Positions 56,681-64,000 of a stretch of 64,000 nt of DNA are shown here, in pieces. This stretch comes from Diplonema japonicum (taxonomy: Eukaryota; Euglenozoa; Diplonemea; Diplonemida; Diplonemidae), in the NCBI GenBank assembly GCA_964019335.1, contig OZ025753.1, forward strand, positions 62,001 to 126,000. The letters are read 5' to 3'. The position numbers and the translations under genes were made by a program. Numbering within the stretch: position 1 is the stretch's first letter; each line of letters begins with the position of its first letter. The notes under the pieces are model-generated. The model saw only the letters and a program-made list of their open reading frames with translations, had not been told where the DNA came from and made no database searches.

Positions 56681-59600
56681 CTCCAGGAGAACTCCCCCCA
56701 AACCCACCCCTCAAACCCATTCCCTCCACTCCATTCCCATTCCCGTCCGTCCAAATACGACCCGATACGTCTATCTGACAAGAAGTTTGAGCGCCTCATC
56801 GAACAGGGTGTCGAACCCCACCCCGGGCCAGGTCGAGAGAGTTTCACCATTCTCACACACAACGGCTCAGCACAAAATGAACAACCGGCTGGGTGAGTAC
56901 TCTACTGTCCTCCCGGACGCATTCTGCATCCAAGAAACTGCCCTCACGGCACAGACGCAGCTGGAGATCGAGCACGTGCTGAGAGATGATGTTTGGGGCA
57001 GACGGTACACCAGATTCTGGAGCAAACCTCAACCAGGGAGGGAGACCAAAGGTGTCACGTCTCTGACGATAGCGAAGCGGGGCGGATTGGGGACCTTTGT
57101 GAAGAAACCACGGACAGCAGTGATCTGTGAAACGACTGGGCCACATAAAGACAGATGGTCACACGTAAAGATCTCACTTGATGGGAACAAGCGATGGCTC
57201 CACCTGGTGAATGTATACTGCCACTCAGGCCAAGACCCGACGAAGGCAAAGTACCGTGAAGAGCTTCTCCATTACCTACTACACCGACTCAAGTTCGAGC
57301 TGGGAGACGTGCCGGTGGCAGTAGTGGGGGACTTCAACACGGACGAAACCCGATCCGCCACACTAAGGAGGGCTTTACAAACGGACTGGATAGACGCCGC
57401 TGCGTTCTGTGCTCGGAGGGATGGAGTACAGGTAGAGAGCACACTTGTCAGAACCAATTGCAATACGCGGGTTGATAGGGTACTGTTGAACAACATCGCG
57501 GCCCAGGGGCTCGAGCATTGCGGAGTAAGCGAGGCTATCTCCGGGTCGGACCACCGATGCCTGTCGGTAACACTCAACATCCCAGCCTTTCGACAAGAAG
57601 TCCTAAGATACACCGTCCCGCAGGAGATACCAAAGACCAAGAAGGCGCCAGTCGGAATAGCGGAGACACTGATGCAGAAGTCGAGGTACCGTGAGTTCAT
57701 TGCAGCACAGAGGCCAACCGAAGCTTTCTCAGAGATATCAGACCTTGCGGAACAATACCTACTACATGGGTACGTGGGACCGGTACGCAACGTATACACC
57801 GGAAGGGGCAAGGTACGGGAGCCTACGAGGTCAGAGCTGAGTGCGAGGTCAACGGAGTCGGCAGTCGGGGCGGCAACAAATCGACAACGGCGGCTTGAGA
57901 AGTTGAAGCTCAAAATTCGAAGTGCAAAACAGCAAATGTTGAAACTCTATGAGGGTGGACACTGCGGGCCGCTCCCGGTGGAGATACGGAACGCGCTCAG
58001 AAACATAACGACGCTAGGGGAAGAGCTGAAGGTCGAGTTCTGCAAGATCGACGCGACAGGGAGTATTGATAGCATCAGGGGGGAGCTTGAAATAGCTGAG
58101 GACTACTCCCAGGGAATGTTGTCGGAGCTGCTCCTATGCCGCAAGAACATGCAGGCGAAAGCATACGAACGTTCAATACGCTCTGATTTTGGGAAGGAGC
58201 GCAGACACATCACAGCCTGGATCAAAGACCACCCAAACCAAAGGACGGATGTGGTTGAGACGGCAGATGGTGGAGTGACCGCAAACCTACGGAAGATGGA
58301 CGAGGTGATGCGAGACGCTTGGTCGGGCGTCTTTTCTGCACGGGCACCAGAGGACGAGCCGCAGTACGAACGATTTGCACAGCGCTACGGGAACATGATC
58401 AAGAAAACCCTAGTGTCGCGTACTTCGATCACAGCGGAACAGCTGAGGGAAGTGATCAAGAAGAAGCCAGACAAAGGGGCCTGTGGCGTGGACGGTTGGC
58501 GGATGAGTGAGCTGAAACGTCTTCCGGTGAGCATCCTGAGAGCCTTCGCAGACCTCTTCAACCTGATTGAGGAGACAGGCCAGTGGCCGAGACAGATCAC
58601 GACAGCCCTGGTGTCACTGATTCCAAAGGGTGAAGGGTCAGCCCCTCTGAACCACCGACCCATCACGGTGACCAGCACCATCTACCGCGTGTGGGCGTGT
58701 ACGAGGCTGAAGGGTGTCCTTGACTGGCAGGAACGTTGGATCACGCCGAGACAGCACGGGTTTAGGCCCAAGCACAGTACGACGACAGCCCTCATGGAAC
58801 TGTGTACCAAGCTGGAGCTGGCTTTGGTGGATGGGGAACCGCTGGAGGGACTGGCCCTGGATTTTAGAAAGTGCTTCGACCTGGTACCACAACAGTTGTC
58901 CCTTGACCTCATGAGCGCCCTGGGGATGGACGAATCTATAGGAAGAGCACTCCAAGGGATGAGGTTCAAGTACCCCATAGGAGTTGGTGACACGTTTGAG
59001 GCCACAAACGGTATCCTCCAGGGGTGCCCGCTGTCGGTCATCATCATCAACGCCTTGCTGTCCATCATGATACGGGCCGTCGAGCAGGTAGCGCCGGACG
59101 CCGAGGTGCTAGCATATGCCGACGACGCTTACCTGTTAGCGAAGCTGCGGGACTCACTGCAGGCAGCGGTCGAAGGGACTCTAGAGTTTTGCGACCTGAC
59201 GGGGATGTAGGTCAACAAGGAAAAGACGGTGGGCTTTGGCACCGCGGAAGGGTTCAAGTCGAGAGTCGTGGGAGACCGAACGGCGATGAGGAAAGGCTCG
59301 GAAGTACCTGTACCATACAAGACGGTGTCGGACCGCAAAGGGCTTGGCGTGAAAATCAACACGCGCAGGACAGGGACGAAATGGAACAAACCGACCACGG
59401 ATGCGCTTGACTCGCTAGACCGGCTGGGTTGCACGAGGTTAGCCTTCGAAACGAAAGCACACATGGTCAGCACGACGATTCTTCCGTCATGCCTCTACAG
59501 CGGACCGTTCTCCCCCCATGTGACGAGACGCTCAAGAAATTGTCGACAAGGGTAACGTGCAACCTATGGGGCCCTCACCACCGTGGACGCTCTCCAACCG

Positions 59601-60954
59601 CAGTGAACACAGTCCTCTTGAAGGGGCATACCAACGATCCCCTCTCCTATGTGATATACCACTCCCTGAAGGTAGTGTCCGGAGCGCTCGACGACGAACG
59701 ACTACGACAGAGATGCATGCAGATCGCTGCGGGGTACGGCACGGGGTCCACCCCGATGGGACCAGTAGGCAACCTGGTCTGTCGGTGGCTCCCCTATATA
59801 GGATGGAGCTGGGCGCAATTGCTAGACTGTGGGAACAAACCCTGGGCCGAACGCGGACACGTCTTTAGGGACGCGGTGAGGAAAGCCCGGAGCAGGTCGC
59901 TGGCGAACGAGAGGAACACAGTGAGAGGGATGGAGGCGGGAGCGGATCCCAAAACCAACCAACTATGGAAAACAGCCAAAGACCCGCTCATGTCCTACTG
60001 CCTGAGACGGGTTATCACCGGAGGGGTCCCCTACCTTAGCCCGCATGCAGGAACGAACCAAAGAAGCGTCCCCCTGGCACCAGAAGGTGACGACACCGAA
60101 GAAGTCGAAGAGAGCATAAGCCAAGTCCCAACAACGACAGTACCACGCACACAAGGGTTCAGGTGCGACCTGTGCGAATCACCGTACCCGGACACGGTTA
60201 CCCTACTCCGCCATCAACTCTACGAATGCGCCTGCGCACAGGAAGAGCTAGCACAGGACGGCTTGGAACCACTGCGCAACAGGACAGGATGGCCCCTGTG
60301 TCTGGAATTGCACGCGATTCTGCCGAGAGGACATGACTTTGCGTACCTAGAGAAGCTGCAACGATACTTAGCCGTGGTGGTTGAGAAACGAGACGTAGAG
60401 CTCATGCAGAAGGAGGATGTCAACACACAGCCGCTGCCGTGGATTCGAAATGTGGTAGGTAAGAGATGCCCCGTTCCGATGCTGGCGAGCTCGAAGGAGT
60501 GAGCGGGGTCCTGTCCCAGTACCTGAACCCGCTGCTACAATGGTTGTCACAACTGCGCTGGGTAGAGAAGGACACCACCTCGGAGGTGTCGGCGGTGGAA
60601 CTGGCCATTGACTTCGAATGGACGACCGGAAAGTCTTTGGGAGGCCTGCTGGAAGATAGGGCGCGCAGAATCAAAGCTCTCATCGTAAAGATAAACACAG
60701 CATGCAGGGCACGGAAGAAGCGACGCCCCTTCCCAGCGGACGAGAGAAAAAGAGTGAAGTCCCTCATCGCCATTGGAGGAAAGGCAGCTATTGGTTTCTC
60801 CAGGAGGCCTATTTTCGCCACCCGCTCCACGCACGACAAGCTGATGGAATTGAAAGCCGCCTACAAGCGGGACCGCATCACACGACTCCGCAAGACGCTC
60901 ACGGCCTCAATCGGGATGAAAGCAATGCTCCAGAAGGGGAGTATTAACAGATAG
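56681..60954 (+). pseudogene. LINE-G ORF2: APE endonuclease-RT-zinc finger protein
   Basis: In phase with ORF1 after its UGA. 2A-like GVEPHPGPG (about 56810), a frameshift near 56868, then the endonuclease (FCIQETAL, VVGDFNT, TRVDRVLLN, GSDHRCLSV), RT (GVDGWRMSELKRL, HRPITVTSTIYRVW, ALDFRKCFDLV, NGILQGCPLS, YADDAYLL), an in-frame TAG at 59208, a frameshift near 59510, finger CDLCESPYPDTVTLLRHQLY-x-C, a frameshift near 60480 and the C-terminal domain (AVELAIDFE, LIAIGG, GFSRRPIF) ending QKGSINR. Same order as A-D; four or five lesions, so inactive. Confidence 0.85.
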
Positions 60955-61076
60955 ACCCCCCCTCCCATAGGGCGGCCCTCTAGCGGGGGGCTTGTCCTGT
61001 ACTTTGAGTTTTTTTTTTTTTTTTTTTTTCCCTTAAAAAAAAAACCCTTGATTTTGACATACATGATGTGTTTACC
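60955..61076. other. LINE-G 3' end and T-run
   Basis: Short UTR-like sequence, then T21 (61009-61030) and A10. No gene. Confidence 0.5.
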
Positions 61077-63854
61077 CAGGGTTGGTCAGACCAGACCAGT
61101 CTGGTAAAACCGAAAATACAGGTCTGAGGGGTCTACTGGTCTGACCAGTCTGGCCCCAACTTTTTTTTTCCTTCGTCAGGCGTCTTGCCCCACACCACAG
61201 GTACCCTTAAATGTCTTTCTTTTTTTTTTTTTCTTCTTCTTCATACCACAGACATGCACAGCTCCATCAAGCCATTTGACACATTTGCACCTATCTACTC
61301 TGGTTCACTGCAGCTGCAGGTATGTACATACCATGTCCTGAAATGTTGAATTTGGATGTAATAGAAAAGGGTGGAAATGATAAATAATATGTACAAGAGG
61401 AGGGTGTGTGTGTTTACACAACCTGTGTAAACAGATCGGTTCCTTAATCGTATTTAAAAAAAGAAGGGGGGGAAGCAATATATTTTTACAGGTTGGTAAT
61501 GGGTGAGTGTGTTTATGTTTTGAACAACTGTGTAAAACAGTGCTCAGATATCGACCTGTGTAAACAGATCAGTTCCTTCCTTTCCAAGGTGCTCAGCTCT
61601 TTTCGAGCGGCTTGCCTTTTCTTTCTTCTCGCTCACAAAAGAATTAGGTTGAACCAACTTGTAGTTGATAGCAACGCGGATTGATGCATTTAGAACATCC
61701 GATGACATTCTGCATCTGGCTTTTGACAAAGTCTTTGAAATCACTTTAAAGTGACGCTCCATTGGTGCCTCAGAGGTTAAACTGCGCCCAAGCGTCAGTG
61801 CAAAGACAGCTAGTGTGTGAAGCATGCCAAGCTTCGAGTTCCAAAAAGCAAAAAAGTTTAACGTTGGGCTGCGACCTATTGCTAGGTACTCGTCAATCTG
61901 CATCCCCAGCTGCTGCCGATCTGCCATCATTTTTCGCAATTCAGCGAACGGACGAGGTGATCCAGCAGTGTGTTTCGCAGTGTGACCAAGTCTGAAAGTT
62001 CTCCAGTTGATACTTTGGGATTCAGAAAAGTATACATCCTGATACCAAGAAACGACATGTTTCGTTCAGCCCTTGCTTCGTAAACCTTGATGACTTCAGA
62101 GACTGTGGTAGCATTGAGTGACCCCTCCACCTGGGATTCAAGGAATTTCTTCAAGCTCTTTCCAACAACGAAAATTTCATATGCCACCATAGCCATGCCA
62201 GATGTGTCCCCTTGCACACGATCTGTCGCAACTGCGAAGGGCGTGGAAATCTGTATCGCGAATTCCAGCTCTGCCCCAAACCCTGCCTCTATGCCTGGAA
62301 AGAATTCTAGGAGATCAAGGATGGACTTCATCGTTTCGAAAAACGAATTCCATCTGGTCTTCGTGTACCTCTTGATCTGTCTCGTCTTTTCACGGCATAC
62401 TCCATGTGAGACCTGTACGGTGTGGAGTGCCAACTGCCCAGCTTTCGAGGTCCATCTCTTGATCAGCGTTTTCACTTTGGCTCTAATGTTAGCCAGTCGC
62501 TCAATCTTGAAGATGTCACCAAGGGCAAGTTGCATGGAATGTGCAACACAACGATATGCTAGGACACCTTCGCAACTCAGCATTGTAGTTGTATCGTTCA
62601 AAAGCTGGTCCATTCCGGCAGAGAGCTCAGTGTTGTCGGAGTTGGTGTCGGTTTCAGAGTTGGAGTCAAGGTCAGTGACACCTGAAGCATCACTACTGCT
62701 AATGTTGCTGCTAAACATCCTCAGTGTCGTCGAGTGAGAGGTCGAGTTCCACTTCGAAGTCTCGATGTATCTTTGCAAGCGCTGCTTGCATCGCACTAGC
62801 ATTATCAGCACATACTGAAAATACATGTACAACATGGCTCCGAAGTTCCAGTATCATTTCACGGATGTGGGACGAAATGACAGCAGCAGTGGCACTCACT
62901 TTTGTAAGGTCTATCATCTTGCAAAAGTAGCTGTTCTTCCCATCTGACATACTAATGCCAAGGATGCTTCGACGGTTTATTGTGGCCCCATCAACAAGGA
63001 GGTACACATTCTGCCCTTGGAGCCTGTTTAGGACAGCAGCGTATGTCTCCTGTCCAAGTTCAACAACACGGCTTTGCACGTGTTTCCTGTTGATTCCTTT
63101 CATCGAAAAAGCTGTGAAAGAACTTTCGATCACACAAAACAAACGGCAGGCAATACAGGCAAAGGAAATAGGACACACGATCCACCATACTCAGGGCTCG
63201 CATCTCTTGGACAACACATCTCTTTGCTGCGAGATTTGAGCCTTGAGAATGAGGCGAACCCTGTGACAGCGACAACCCTGGCATTGGCTCAGAGATCGGA
63301 CTGCACTTTTCTTTCACTGGACTGCACTTTTCTTTCGCCGGCTTGGGGATCTTTGCAGCTGTCTTCTTCTTCAGCTTTTCTGCCAATTTCGCTTTCGCAC
63401 CAGGGCTGTGTCTGCACTCCCAGTGCTCCTTCAGCTTCCCCGATCTTGACCGGATGGTCACCGCACGTTCAACACACTCAGGAGCAAGACACGGCCGCTT
63501 CTCCATGACCGTGCCATCCTTTTCCTTCGTCACTATCTTGCCAAAGTAGTACTCCTTAGAAGGGTCGATACCATGTGCATCACCAACAGACCATGTCTTG
63601 TTGTCCCAGATGGATGTCTTGGGTGTTGTAGAACATTCCTTGGCAGGTGCTTCCAACATGACTAGTGCGTTTCCGGACGAGGTGTGTGTTGCCTTAGGTT
63701 GTAAGGCTTCAGCCTTCAGAACCTTGATGGTGTCCTCCAGACCCCTGAGTCCCTTGAGTCCCCTGAGTCCCCTCCAGACCCCTGAAAATTTCAGGGGACT
63801 CCTGTCCTGTCCCTTGGAGTCCCCTGAGTCCCTCAAGGGTCTGGACCAACACTG
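61077..63854 (-). mobile_element. hAT transposon, decayed
   Basis: Left end CAGGGTTGGTCAGACC (61077) and right end GGTCTGGACCAACACTG (63854) align as terminal inverted repeats over about 16 bp. The transposase is on the minus strand. The left flank TGTTTACC does not match the right flank, so the element's own duplication is not seen. Subterminal palindromes (CCAGTCTGG, GAGTCCC) are typical of hAT ends. Confidence 0.75.
61544..63710 (-). pseudogene. hAT transposase, frameshifted
   Basis: Minus strand, N- to C-terminus: a BED-type finger (CLAPECVER ... GKLKEHWECRH, about 63490-63420), a Lys-rich linker, catalytic-region pieces VYLLVDGATINRRSI (first Asp, about 63020) and VCADNASAMQAAL (second Asp), CVAHSMQLALGD and TKTRWNSFFETM (the hAT H/TRW blocks), and the hATC dimerisation end FWNSKLGML ... 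TSEAPMERHFKVISK (Glu). Frame changes near 63120, 62720 and 61935 show it is dead. The reading frame upstream of about 63710 is terminal repeat, not protein. Confidence 0.82.
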
Positions 63855-64000
63855 CTCAGACGCGATAGAAGCAGCAAGACGGCTAGGAGCGACACAACTG
63901 CCGTTCGTGAAAAAATCGTTGATAGTGGCACAAAACATCATCCCGGCGGCCCTATATGGTGTTTTGTACGAGCCACCAACGAGGCAACGCCTTGAAGACC
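63855..64000 (+). pseudogene. LINE-F reverse transcriptase fragment, right part
   Basis: Reads SDAIEAARRLGATQLPF and IIPAALYGVLYEPP, the thumb region that follows KALGV in LINE-A, C and G. It continues the frame interrupted at 55167 and runs off the window. Confidence 0.82.

Larger units (their letters stand above)
55168..63854. mobile_element. Composite element bounded by hAT-type ends
   Basis: Left end CAGTGTTGGTCAG (55168) and right end CTGGACCAACACTG (63854) are inverted repeats of hAT type. Flanks TCTCAGAC (55160-55167) and CTCAGACG (63855-63862) share the 7-mer CTCAGAC, as an 8-bp hAT duplication with one change would. The interior holds a short end module, LINE-G and a decayed hAT transposase with its own left end at 61077. 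Confidence 0.72.

Overview
The window looks like nuclear DNA from a repeat-rich unicellular eukaryote. It has no operons, rRNA, tRNA or CRISPR array. It has long poly-A/T and poly-G/C tracts, GC-rich retrotransposon coding blocks in AT-rich spacer, a splice-acceptor-like element end, and a few host-type genes with eukaryotic domain architectures. The ubiquitin-like + BspA-type leucine-rich-repeat proteins and LVIVD surface proteins would suit an alga or protist (a chromerid-like alveolate is one guess), but the sequence does not settle the species.

Layout. 1-6844: Penelope-like element (PLE) copy 1, cut by the window edge. 6845-9680: homopolymers, foldback repeats, gene scraps. 9683-11542: membrane protein with a degenerate nucleotide-cyclase domain. 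12545-13943: an AT-hook pseudogene abutting a truncated UBL-LRR gene (minus strand). 14357-17968: an older, divergent PLE copy 3 (minus strand), itself hit by a PLE fragment and carrying a small internal inversion. 18.1-20.3 kb: fragments of PLE, LINE and LVIVD genes. 20.5-31.8 kb: three head-to-tail LINEs (A, B, C) of one family, with an Hsp70 C-terminal scrap spliced in between B and C. 32-34.1 kb: homopolymer desert. 34174-35319: LINE-D tail. 35463-36764: intact UBL-LRR gene. 37.9-41.0 kb: an I/Jockey-type LINE with RNase H (LINE-E). 41.7-42.7 kb: rearranged LVIVD pseudogene. 43338-51612: PLE copy 2, almost identical to copy 1, preceded by a solo 3' end (pseudo-LTR arrangement). 51.7-54.8 kb: two half LVIVD genes. 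54835-64000: a LINE fragment (F) interrupted by an 8.7 kb composite bounded by hAT-type ends, which holds LINE-G (itself interrupted by a PLE 3' fragment) and a decayed hAT transposase.

The most unusual system is the PLE. It has a GIY-YIG nuclease placed N-terminal to the reverse transcriptase (the permuted Naiad/Chlamys-like order). A second frame carries a papain-fold cysteine-protease-like domain and a SUMO-interaction-like motif, and the two frames appear to meet at a G7 run. Its 3' end looks like a branch point plus 3' splice site. Two truncated insertions can be read exactly, with 4-5 bp target duplications. Other notable points are the hAT-bounded macro-element whose removal restores a reading frame, a shared ORF1-UGA-ORF2 in-frame arrangement with a 2A-like motif in the LINEs, and two independent in-place inversions of about 170-190 bp.
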